Source: Synergistaceae bacterium
Lineage (GTDB): Bacteria > Synergistota > Synergistia > Synergistales > Aminobacteriaceae
DNA: 37,697 nucleotides
NCBI GenBank assembly: GCA_017444345.1
Contig: JAFSWW010000042.1
Span: 1-37,697, forward strand
Direction of reading: 5' to 3'
Part shown: in pieces, positions 19,614 to 27,395 of the stretch
Layout: each line of letters begins with the position of its first letter
Numbering within the stretch: position 1 is the stretch's first letter
The notes under the pieces: model-generated
What the model was told of the DNA's origin: nothing
The model's input: the letters and a program-made list of their open reading frames with translations, nothing else
The model's database searches: none
Position numbers and translations under genes: made by a program

Positions 19614-22259
19614 TCACTCTTTTTGCGGGTTAATATTTTCCTTGACAAAATTAATCTCATCTTCGAGCGATTTTATTTCACGGTCAATTATCGCAAGTTT
19701 GATATTTGCAAGCATTTCGCCGATTTCTTTACCCTTGAGTCCGAATTTCTGCAGATCCGCGCCAGTTAACCGGCCTTTATAAGTCATCCATAATTCCATA
19801 TGTTCAATTATAATGCGTCTTGCTTCAGGAGATTTTAACAGAGTCAGCCAGTAAACTAACGGGACGGGATCATAACTCTTAAAGAATAAATAAGCGTCTG
19901 AATTCTTGACACTTTTTTTATTCGCGCAAAATTTCTCGACGTTTGGCCACTGCATAAAACATTTTGTAAGCTGGTCGCGCTCGTTAGGGTTTAGATTCAT
20001 TCTGTCCATTGCTGAAAATCTTACTTCAGGTTTTGAATCAGTCAATATTACGGCCATCCCGATAAGCCATTTCATGCCCTTGAAATCTATTCCGTGATTC
20101 TGGACTTGGTGCAAAAAGTGATCCATTATTGCAAGCCGCCTCGATAATCCTATACCGACATATACGCCCGGAAATAACGACTCCCAGACTCCTAGATCGC
20201 GCATTCTGACAGCAATTTTGCGAAAACATGACTCCTTTGAGATTAATTCAAGCTCTGCACGCACTCTAGTTGTTGAGAGACATTCAAGCAAGCCGCCTTT
20301 AACTGTACTCTTAAGCAATCTTAACGTGTTATCTTCAAATGACATATTTAAACGCTGTTCGAGCCTTATTCCCCGCAAAACTCGTGAAGGATCTTCTACA
20401 AAGCTCAAATTATGAAGTATTCTCAATAATTTATCCTTCAAATCTGCACGCCCGCCGTAATTGTCAGTCAGAGTCCCCCAGTCGTCTTCACTTAGAGAAA
20501 TAGACATAGCATTAACTGTGAAATCACGCCGTCCGAGATCCTGTTTTAGTGAGTCGCTCTCAACAATCGGAGTCGCCGCCGCATATTCGTAAAATTCCCG
20601 TCTTGCTGTTGCCACGTCAACCTTCTCCCCGTCCGGAAATGTTATAGTCCCTGTTTTATACCGCCCGTGTAAAGTAGTCTTACAGCCCGGTTCATTCCAT
20701 GAAGTTACAAGTTTTTCCGCGTCGCCTTCTACAGAAATATCAATATCGACATTGTGAACTCCCATTAAAATATCCCGGACTGTACCGCCGACTAAATAAG
20801 CCTTCATGCCTAATTCTTGAGCCTTAGTGCCGACTCTCCGCAAAAGTGATAAAGTTTTCAAGCTAAAAGCCTCTTCCATCAAGTGAGCAACATTTTCAAC
20901 CCATAAAAAGCCGCTTGAGTCCCTCGATGTGTCATCTTCATTTGAGAGCGCGCCAGAATGATATAATGCCTTCAGTAAATCAGCCCGTGAAAGAGTGCCG
21001 ACTAACTTCCCATTTAAGGCAAGCACCGGCATTTTCTCAAATCCATATGTAGCCATCATTCTATGAGCTTCTTCTATTGAGGCTTCAGAGTTCAGGCTTA
21101 TAATTCCCTGAGTCATGAAATCTGAAATTTTTGCGCGGTCGAGTCCGTGTAAATGTGCCTTGTCTAAATCTTTGCGGGTCATCATTCCGACGACTTCACC
21201 ATTTGAGTCGGCAACTGGTAAAGACTTCATGCCAAATCTTAACATAGTTCGATAACCTTCGTCGACTCTTGCGTCAGGATTCACGGCTATAACGGGCGAT
21301 GTCATAATGTCAGCAACTTTTAATTTATTGGGAATTGCTGTAGAAAGTTTTAACTCTATTTCCTGCAAAATTTCTTGAGGCGATTTTGTTGTGTCAGAAA
21401 GAGTCGCGCTCCCTGCCTGATAATGTCCGCTGCCTCCATATTGTGAGAGAAATTCTTTAACATTCAAGAATCCCTGCATACTCCGAGCGATTATGTTAAT
21501 TTTTCTCCCGCCGTTATTTATTACAGCAATTGTAACATGAGACTCGCAAGATTCTTTTAGCTTATTCACGAACACTGACAAGCCCGAAACGTATTCTTGA
21601 GTCTCTGCCCATGTTAATAAAACTTTCGCACCGTTTATATAAATTTCGCGCGCGTTTTCTGCCATAGTATCAAGTAATTTCTTGTCCTCTGCTGACATGT
21701 CGGACTCAACCTGCGAAAGAATCCCCGACAAATCCGCACCGAGTTCACGCAAATAACTAATTGCCGCAATATCGCGCTCAGTCGTGGACTCATAAGTCAA
21801 TGCGCCAGTGTCGTCATAAATTCCATAAGCAAATAAAGTAGCTTCTTCGGGTGTAATTTCCTTGCGCTCGTTTAATAAATGCTCAAGTATCATTGTAGTA
21901 GCTGCCCCGATCGGCTCGTAAATTAATTCTTCAGCGGGTAAATCGTCCTGTGTTGCCGGGTGATGATCATATACGTGAACTGCGACATCTTGACGGCCTG
22001 CCAGTGCTGCAAATGCTCCGATTCGGGAACGTGAGCGCGTATCTGTAACTATCATTAATGTTACTTCATCAAGAGGGATTTTCTTAGGCTTTAAAATTTT
22101 AGCTGCCCATTGATGACCCTGACGAGCAAGAAATTCTTTAACTTTTCGACTCATTGAACCGGGCGGACAAATTACTGCGTCAGGATATAATTTTTGTATA
22201 GCGAACATGCTAGCAAGCGAGTCTAAATCTGTATTCAAATGACTTGTTATTAAATGCAT
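19614..22259 (-). CDS. A-adding-type tRNA nucleotidyltransferase with DHH and CBS domains
   Basis: The 881-residue protein has, in order, a DHH/DHHA1 phosphoesterase-like region (SHLNTDLDSLAS, TDTRSRSR, YDHHPATQDD, GSGHYQAGSA; 1-310), two CBS domains (about 315-435, LKVADIMTSPVIAV...), and a class II polymerase beta-type nucleotidyltransferase (about 465-700) with an intact motif A, YLVGGTVRDILMG followed by VDIDISVEG, and RRDFTVNAMS. In Aquifex and Deinococcus-type systems such enzymes add the terminal A to tRNA while a separate enzyme adds CC. The DHH region may act on RNA ends. GAGG precedes ATG 22259. It heads the operon with rplY and pth. Confidence 0.88.
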   Translation of the reverse strand: MHLITSHLNTDLDSLASMFAIQKLYPDAVICPPGSMSRKVKEFLARQGHQWAAKILKPKKIPLDEVTLMIVTDTRSRSRIGAFAALAGRQDVAVHVYDHHPATQDDLPAEELIYEPIGAATTMILEHLLNERKEITPEEATLFAYGIYDDTGALTYESTTERDIAAISYLRELGADLSGILSQVESDMSAEDKKLLDTMAENAREIYINGAKVLLTWAETQEYVSGLSVFVNKLKESCESHVTIAVINNGGRKINIIARSMQGFLNVKEFLSQYGGSGHYQAGSATLSDTTKSPQEILQEIELKLSTAIPNKLKVADIMTSPVIAVNPDARVDEGYRTMLRFGMKSLPVADSNGEVVGMMTRKDLDKAHLHGLDRAKISDFMTQGIISLNSEASIEEAHRMMATYGFEKMPVLALNGKLVGTLSRADLLKALYHSGALSNEDDTSRDSSGFLWVENVAHLMEEAFSLKTLSLLRRVGTKAQELGMKAYLVGGTVRDILMGVHNVDIDISVEGDAEKLVTSWNEPGCKTTLHGRYKTGTITFPDGEKVDVATARREFYEYAAATPIVESDSLKQDLGRRDFTVNAMSISLSEDDWGTLTDNYGGRADLKDKLLRILHNLSFVEDPSRVLRGIRLEQRLNMSFEDNTLRLLKSTVKGGLLECLSTTRVRAELELISKESCFRKIAVRMRDLGVWESLFPGVYVGIGLSRRLAIMDHFLHQVQNHGIDFKGMKWLIGMAVILTDSKPEVRFSAMDRMNLNPNERDQLTKCFMQWPNVEKFCANKKSVKNSDAYLFFKSYDPVPLVYWLTLLKSPEARRIIIEHMELWMTYKGRLTGADLQKFGLKGKEIGEMLANIKLAIIDREIKSLEDEINFVKENINPQKE

Positions 22260-22499
22260 GAGTCCTCATCTTCCCGTTTTAATAATTAATATAATATAAT
22301 CTGTTATAGCAATATAATAATATGAGAACGAGAAAATTAACAACGCAAAATTTCTTGTTATAGTGAACGACAAGGCGAATAATTACGGAAAATTTTTATT
22401 GTCAGCTTTATAAAGAACTCACAAAATATTATACTCATGAGTGCGAGATTCTTATAATGTGTTATAACATAAAAAATTTATAATGGAGCGATTTATATT
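22260..22499. other. AT-rich divergent promoter region
   Basis: This 240 bp gap separates the reverse nucleotidyltransferase operon from the forward vapD gene. It is very AT-rich, contains several TATAAT-like sites and the ACTCATGAGT palindrome. A 13-codon ATG frame at 22322-22363 is too short to support. Confidence 0.5.
22433..22458 (+). promoter_or_regulatory. Candidate vapD promoter with a palindromic operator
   Basis: ACTCATGAGT (22433-22442) is a perfect 10-bp palindrome located 10 bp before TATAAT (22453-22458), i.e. where a repressor would block the polymerase. The vapD ATG follows 42 bp later with GGAG as ribosome binding site. The operator role is inferred. Confidence 0.35.
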
Positions 22500-22790
22500 A
22501 TGTACGCTATTATATTTGATTTAAATATTTATGACCTAAAAAAAGAATACGGAGAGCCATATAATAGAGCTTATGACGAAATCAGACAAGAACTTGAAAG
22601 TGTAGGCTTTGAATGGACACAGGGCAGCGTTTATATTAATAAAGCTCAAAAAAATAGCTTGACGATCGTATATAAAGCTATAAATAGATTATCCGGTATA
22701 GACTGGTTTAAAAAAAGTGTAAGAGACATCAGAGCTTTTAAGGTTGAAGACTGGTCTGACTTCAGAGAAATAGTGAAGGACGGTCTGTAA
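22500..22790 (+). CDS. VapD-like endoribonuclease (Cas2-fold toxin family)
   Basis: The 96-residue protein matches VapD throughout: start [15 protein letters not shown], then [21 protein letters not shown] with GSVYIN, the family's conserved central block, and [16 protein letters not shown] near the end. VapD proteins are small ferredoxin-fold RNases related in structure to Cas2. They occur as toxins or as genes linked to virulence and persistence. There are no CRISPR repeats or cas genes here, so it is not Cas2. No antitoxin gene is visible on either side. GGAG lies 10 bases before the ATG. Intended RNA target is unknown. Confidence 0.88.
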   Translation: MYAIIFDLNIYDLKKEYGEPYNRAYDEIRQELESVGFEWTQGSVYINKAQKNSLTIVYKAINRLSGIDWFKKSVRDIRAFKVEDWSDFREIVKDGL

Positions 22791-22801
22791 TACTACAAAA
22801 A

Positions 22802-22829
22802 TTTTTTGCTCGTGATTTTATGCTATGAT
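22802..22829 (+). promoter_or_regulatory. Weak candidate hisC promoter
   Basis: TATGAT (22824-22829) lies 37 bp before hisC, with a T-run (TTTTTT, 22802-22807) at 16 bp spacing as the only -35-like element. Support is weak; read-through from vapD is also possible. Confidence 0.25.
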
Positions 22830-22865
22830 ATTGCAAAATTTTTATATGAAAGGTTTATTTACGTC

Positions 22866-23912
22866 ATGAGCAAATTTCTACACTCAAAATTTAAATCGCT
22901 TGATCCATATGACACCAGCGACGAACTCGAAAGCATGAAGGGTTATATACGCCTTAACACAAACGAGTCGCCGTTTATGCCTTCACCCCTCGCAATAGAA
23001 TACGCACATAAAGCAGCACAGGGACTAAATTATTATTCTGATCCTGACTGTAATTTACTAGCTGAAAAAATTTCCAGTATGCTTAATATAAAATCTTCAC
23101 AAATAATCTTCGGCAACGGGTCAGACGAAATATTAAATTTTATCTTCATGGGAATGTGTGAGAACGGCGCGGCATTTCCTGATATAACTTACTCATTTTA
23201 TAAGATACTCGCGAAATTTCACGGTGTAAATTATAAATTGATCCCGCTTAAGAATTTAAGAATTTGCCCTGATGATTATAAAAATTTGCAGTCACGAACT
23301 ATTTTTATAGCTAATCCGAACGCACCGACTGGACTCGCGCTTGAACTCGGCGAACTCGAAAAAATTATATTGCTTAATCCTGACAGCTTAATAATTATCG
23401 ATGAGGCTTATATTGATTTTGCGGACTCAGAAAGCGCAATTAAACTTGTCAATCAATATAATAATATAATAATCACTCGGACATTTTCAAAATCTCGTTC
23501 ACTGGCAGGGGGGCGGCTGGGTTTCTGCGTAACTAGTGAAGAAATTGCGAAAGATTTACGGGACATTAAGAATACTATTACACCGTATAATATAAACGCA
23601 ATGACTCAAGCTGCCGGACTGGGTTCACTTGAAGACGATGATTATTACAGGCAAAATATAAAAGCTATATGCACAGTAAGAGACGAGACTAAAATCAAAC
23701 TCCGAGAAATGGGCTTTACAGTTATGGACTCAGAGACAAATTTTTTATTTACTCGTCATGAAAGATTAACAGGCCAAGAAATTTTTAATTATTTAAAGCA
23801 GCACGGCATAATGATAAGATACTTTGCGAGTTTACCCGAATATAACCGCATAACAATCGGAACTAGTGAACAAATGCAGAAATTATTAACTTGTCTTGAT
23901 AATATCATATAA
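22866..23912 (+). CDS. hisC: Histidinol-phosphate aminotransferase (HisC-like, class I/II PLP enzyme)
   Basis: HisC transfers the amino group to imidazole-acetol phosphate in histidine synthesis; relatives act on aromatic or other amino acids. The ~348-residue protein has RLNTNESPF, YYSDPDCNLLAEKIS, FGNGSDEIL, ANPNAPTG, IIDEAYIDFA, the PLP-lysine motif RTFSKSRSLAGGRLGF and a C-terminal RYFASLPEYNRITIGT. ATG 22866 (MSKFLH) is chosen: AAAGG is 12 bases upstream and homologues start here; the frame extends 20 codons further without support. No other his genes are near, so substrate is not certain. A decayed copy of its 3' end follows. Confidence 0.9.
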   Translation: MSKFLHSKFKSLDPYDTSDELESMKGYIRLNTNESPFMPSPLAIEYAHKAAQGLNYYSDPDCNLLAEKISSMLNIKSSQIIFGNGSDEILNFIFMGMCENGAAFPDITYSFYKILAKFHGVNYKLIPLKNLRICPDDYKNLQSRTIFIANPNAPTGLALELGELEKIILLNPDSLIIIDEAYIDFADSESAIKLVNQYNNIIITRTFSKSRSLAGGRLGFCVTSEEIAKDLRDIKNTITPYNINAMTQAAGLGSLEDDDYYRQNIKAICTVRDETKIKLREMGFTVMDSETNFLFTRHERLTGQEIFNYLKQHGIMIRYFASLPEYNRITIGTSEQMQKLLTCLDNII

Positions 23913-24009
23913 AATTTTATTACTTCACGGCATAATATATATTTCGCTTGTTTACCGGAATTTAATAGAGGGAACTAGAAATTATTAACTCGTCTCGCAT
24001 AAAAATTTA
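23801..24009 (+). repeat. Degenerate duplication of the hisC 3' end
   Basis: Blocks from the hisC C-terminus recur in order after its stop: CACGGCATAAT at 23802 and 23926; CGAGTTTACCCGAATATAA versus CTTGTTTACCGGAATTTAA; GGAACTAG in both; GAAATTATTAAC then TGTC/CGTC at 23879 and 23978; then ATAAAA-TTTATTA. The second copy (about 23925-24009) carries deletions of about 25 bases in total, no long frame, and fills the gap between hisC and mnmE. Confidence 0.75.
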
Positions 24010-25338
24010 TTATTTGCCTACACAAAACCGGCTGAACATGGAGTCAAGTAATTCGTCCCCTGCGTCAAGGCCAAGCACCCGCAATAAATCGAGTCTTGCT
24101 GAATTCATGAGTCCCGCTGTGATGTCTTCTCCCATTGAATTAATTATTGATTCGCGTGATTCTTTCAGGGAGTCAAGCGCATTTGTAAGAGTCCTTAACT
24201 GCCCCGCGCTGGTATTCAATCCTGAAGATAATAACGAGTCTTTACATGCTATATCATAAATTAACGCTTTTAATTCTTGAATGCCCGTTAAATTCTTAGC
24301 TGATACAAAAATTTTTTTGCAACTTGAATTAATTTCGCGCGTTACTTGATTTAAATCTGACTTGTTAAATATTATTATGCTGCGATTGTTGAGCGAATCA
24401 ATAAAAATTTTTTCGTTATCATATAATTCACGCGACGAGTCAATCACATACAGGCAAATATCACTGTCATTAATTGCGTCTTGAGCGAGCTTTATTCCTT
24501 CTGACTCGATAATATTATCAGTCTCACGCAATCCCGCCGTGTCAGTTAATATAATGGGAACTCCGTTAATAATAATATTCTCGTTAATAATATCGCGGGT
24601 CGTTCCTGGAATATCTGTAACAATTGCGCGGTTTTTGCCGAGAAGTGCATTTAATAAAGACGACTTGCCGACATTCGGAGACCCTGCAATAACGACTCTG
24701 ACTCCCTGACTTAAGAGCATACCGGCCGAACAGCGGGAAATTAAATTCTCAAGCTCACAAATAACACTCTCAAGCCGTGATAAAATATCGTCCTCGTAGA
24801 TTTCACCCTCTGGGAAGTCTAAGCTAATTTCAATACTACCCTGAAGATTTAATATTTTGTCGTGAATCTCGTGTGTTAATCGCGATAATTCCCCGTTAAG
24901 AGTCCTTGCTGCTGCGTGAAGGGCTTCAATACTGCGGGAATTAATTATATTTAAGACTCCTTCAGCCTGCGATAAATCAATGCGTCCGTTAATAAAAGCT
25001 CGTCTAGTAAATTCTCCCGGTTCTGCTGACCTCGCGCCGTTTTTCAGCAATAAATCAAGGCATAATCTAGCAATTAATATACCGCCGTGAGTATGAATTT
25101 CTGCTAAATTTTCGCCGGTGTACGTGTTAGGAGCATAAAATCTCGCTGCTAAGACTCGATCTATAATATTCCCGGACTCGTCTAATAAATTCGTTAAATA
25201 TAATTTGCCAGATATATTAAAATCTTTGCGAGTTAAAATTTTTCCGGAAATAATAAAAGCGTCAGGGCCGGAGACTCGTATAATTGCGATTGCTCCTTCC
25301 CCTAACGCTGTAGAAATTGCCGCTATAGTATCATTCAC
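24010..25338 (-). CDS. mnmE: tRNA modification GTPase MnmE
   Basis: MnmE, with MnmG, builds the carboxymethylaminomethyl group on U34 of tRNAs. The 442-residue protein has the N-terminal domain (DTIAAISTALGEGAIAIIR, YTGENLAEIHTHGG, PGEFTRRAFINGR), a helical domain with inserted G domain (GSPNVGKSSLLN, TDIPGTTRD, DTAGLRE, NKSDL), and the terminal FCVGK that carries the catalytic-site Cys. The start is GTG 25338, whose bases overlap the stop of the upstream gene (GTGA); AAGGA lies just before. MnmG is not in this window. Confidence 0.95.
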   Translation of the reverse strand: MNDTIAAISTALGEGAIAIIRVSGPDAFIISGKILTRKDFNISGKLYLTNLLDESGNIIDRVLAARFYAPNTYTGENLAEIHTHGGILIARLCLDLLLKNGARSAEPGEFTRRAFINGRIDLSQAEGVLNIINSRSIEALHAAARTLNGELSRLTHEIHDKILNLQGSIEISLDFPEGEIYEDDILSRLESVICELENLISRCSAGMLLSQGVRVVIAGSPNVGKSSLLNALLGKNRAIVTDIPGTTRDIINENIIINGVPIILTDTAGLRETDNIIESEGIKLAQDAINDSDICLYVIDSSRELYDNEKIFIDSLNNRSIIIFNKSDLNQVTREINSSCKKIFVSAKNLTGIQELKALIYDIACKDSLLSSGLNTSAGQLRTLTNALDSLKESRESIINSMGEDITAGLMNSARLDLLRVLGLDAGDELLDSMFSRFCVGK

Positions 25339-26630
25339 GCGATTTGTTCCTTCAGCCAAGCCTCAGCACCTGCCCGGCTGTTTACTTTTCCTGTACCGAC
25401 TGCCATATCAAGCCCCTCAAGTAATTCACCGACTTTGCGGCCCGGTTTCATATTAAGAAGGGTCATTACTTCGCGGCCGGTCATATAACGTGAAGAGCCC
25501 TGAGTTTGTAACATTACACTATTAAATCTGCGTAAAACCTGCTTTAAATTCCATGAATTATTATCAAGTACATCAACATATTTGTCTGTAAATCCGCCCG
25601 CATCAGCAACAGATTTTGAGAACTGTAACGAGACTTCTACGGCCTCGCGCGAGAATTCCAAGACATCTTCACAGAATTTTTTTTCTGATACAGGCTCATA
25701 GAAAGTTTTATAGCTGTTAAGAGTCGCAATTACTTCGTCAATAGTCTCTGAAGGAATATTCCAACGTGTCATATAATCAGTAATTCGCCTGTCAGTAAGT
25801 TTTGTGCGGTCAGAGCCGTCAAGAGTCCTAGTTCCTATATGCTGAAATAGTCCAGCTAGTGCAAATGCTTCACTCTGCATTAATTTATTCGTGTCAAAAC
25901 GGGACTCAATAACTTGCAAAACTTTCATTACATGTTCATATAAATTGCTGTCTTTACCATCCGGAATATATTTCAAGTCGTCAAGCTCCTTCAAGAAATA
26001 TGGCAGTAATCTATAATCATTACACATTTTTATGAACCTGTGAGGCCGCCTGATAATACCCTTCATTATTTCGCGTCCCCAGCGTTCCTGTGGAATATCT
26101 TTCATTCTATCTGCGTGAACATCTAAAAATTTTCTCACGTCTGTATCAGTCTTCCAGAAAATATCCATCTCAAATTCAGCTGCAAAACGTAATATTCTCA
26201 AGATTCGCAACGGGTCAGACTCGATTAACTCAACATTATCCCCTGTGAGTCTGATAACTTTGTTGCGAATATCAAATCTTCCTCCGAACGGGTCAATCAT
26301 TCCGCCGTCTGAACGTATAGCAATGGCTTCAATGCTTAAATCACGGTTTGATAAATCTTCTTCTATTGTTGCACCTCTGAGACCGAACGCCCTGAAGGGA
26401 ACTCCGAGAATTTCACCGCGCAATGCAGGGAATGGCCCTCGTGAATCAACAGTACCATTGCCGAGAGCTTTTAATATTGAGTACATATCATCAGTATCTA
26501 CAGCAAGTGTAATAACATCAGGCTTCATACCCATTTCAAGCATTCTAACTGTGTCGCCTACAAGCCACGCTTTTGTGCCGGTTTCTTCGACCTTTTCAAG
26601 GACATCTAAATAATTTCGCAATGTATTCAT
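25335..26630 (-). CDS. tRNA nucleotidyltransferase/polyA-polymerase family protein with degenerate active site
   Basis: The 431-residue protein resembles class II CCA/polyA enzymes: NRDLSIEAIAIRSDG, IDPFGGRFDI, then the RNA-binding region ESDPLRILRILRFAAEF. But motif A is eroded: residues 22-45 read LVGDTVRMLEMG then PDVITLAV, where active enzymes have LVGGxVRDxLLG then DxDxxV. One metal-binding Asp (position 40) is Ile, and GG and RD are GD and RM. So CC addition is doubtful; an RNA-binding or regulatory role is possible. GAGGAG directly touches ATG 26630; a TTG three codons later would have ideal spacing. It is translationally coupled to mnmE. Confidence 0.8.
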   Translation of the reverse strand: MNTLRNYLDVLEKVEETGTKAWLVGDTVRMLEMGMKPDVITLAVDTDDMYSILKALGNGTVDSRGPFPALRGEILGVPFRAFGLRGATIEEDLSNRDLSIEAIAIRSDGGMIDPFGGRFDIRNKVIRLTGDNVELIESDPLRILRILRFAAEFEMDIFWKTDTDVRKFLDVHADRMKDIPQERWGREIMKGIIRRPHRFIKMCNDYRLLPYFLKELDDLKYIPDGKDSNLYEHVMKVLQVIESRFDTNKLMQSEAFALAGLFQHIGTRTLDGSDRTKLTDRRITDYMTRWNIPSETIDEVIATLNSYKTFYEPVSEKKFCEDVLEFSREAVEVSLQFSKSVADAGGFTDKYVDVLDNNSWNLKQVLRRFNSVMLQTQGSSRYMTGREVMTLLNMKPGRKVGELLEGLDMAVGTGKVNSRAGAEAWLKEQIA

Positions 26631-26675
26631 CTCCTCGTATAAGATAAAGAATTGGTTAAATTAAATATATAGATT

Positions 26676-27281
26676 TTAGCAAATTTTAGCTGCAAACTCA
26701 GCTATTTTAGCAGGTTCTATTTTTGCTGTATTAATACAAATATCGTAATTAGCTTTATCTCCCCATTTCTGACCTGTGTAGAACTCGTAGTAATCAGCTC
26801 TTGATTTATTAATTTGCTCGATTCTCTTGGTGAGTTCGCTCTCTGACATGCCCGCGCCCTTCTCGTAATCGTCTGAAATATTATTTTCCTGACAGCGTAA
26901 AATTTTGCTGGCCATATCCGAATATATAAATAATCTCAACGGCTTTAACTCGCGCAAAATATAATCTGCACCGCGTCCCACGATAATGCAGTCAGATTTT
27001 GAGGCCATTTCCTTAATTATATTATGCTGTTCCTGCTGGACTGATTGATTATAATCCGGAATCACTGCCCAGAAAGTTCGGCCCGTATGAATAGGGAACG
27101 GGATTATAGGCTTGTGTTCGGCGACATTCTGAACGTATTTTTCTGATAGGGAAGTGCGCTTTGCTATTTCTGAAATAATTTCGCGGTCATAGTAAGCCAC
27201 TTTGAGAATATCAGCAAGTTTTCGGCCGACTTCACGTCCCCCGCTGCCAAATTCCCGTCCTATCGTTATTATTCTGTTCAT
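26676..27281 (-). CDS. Cytidylate-kinase-like family protein
   Basis: The 201-residue protein has a P-loop, ITIGREFGSGGREVGRKLA, followed by YYDREIISEIA, GRGADYILRE, and an Arg-containing lid region (KRIEQINKSRADYYEFYTG), which fits the 'cytidylate kinase-like' nucleoside monophosphate kinase family found in many anaerobes. The true substrate is not known; it is not the canonical Cmk, which differs in its NMP-binding part. AGGAGGTG stands 9 bases before the ATG. It is transcribed alone or with the downstream nucleotidyltransferase gene (45 base gap). Confidence 0.85.
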   Translation of the reverse strand: MNRIITIGREFGSGGREVGRKLADILKVAYYDREIISEIAKRTSLSEKYVQNVAEHKPIIPFPIHTGRTFWAVIPDYNQSVQQEQHNIIKEMASKSDCIIVGRGADYILRELKPLRLFIYSDMASKILRCQENNISDDYEKGAGMSESELTKRIEQINKSRADYYEFYTGQKWGDKANYDICINTAKIEPAKIAEFAAKIC

Positions 27282-27395
27282 AAAAATTCACCTCCTGAAT
27301 TAGCGAATTTTAGCACAAAATTTTTTAATTCAAGAGAGTGAAATTCAGTATATTTGATTGATTGTAATTCTTTATTGATATTGCGTGAAAAATTT

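Noticed and set aside
22322-22363. 13-codon leader peptide or antitoxin upstream of vapD
   Set aside because: Too short, no ribosome binding site, no resemblance to known antitoxins.
22500-22790. Cas2 of a CRISPR system
   Set aside because: The sequence matches VapD better than Cas2 and there are no CRISPR repeats or other cas genes in the window.
24014-26613. Forward frames opposite mnmE and the second nucleotidyltransferase
   Set aside because: Ser/Pro/Leu-rich shadows of well-conserved reverse genes.
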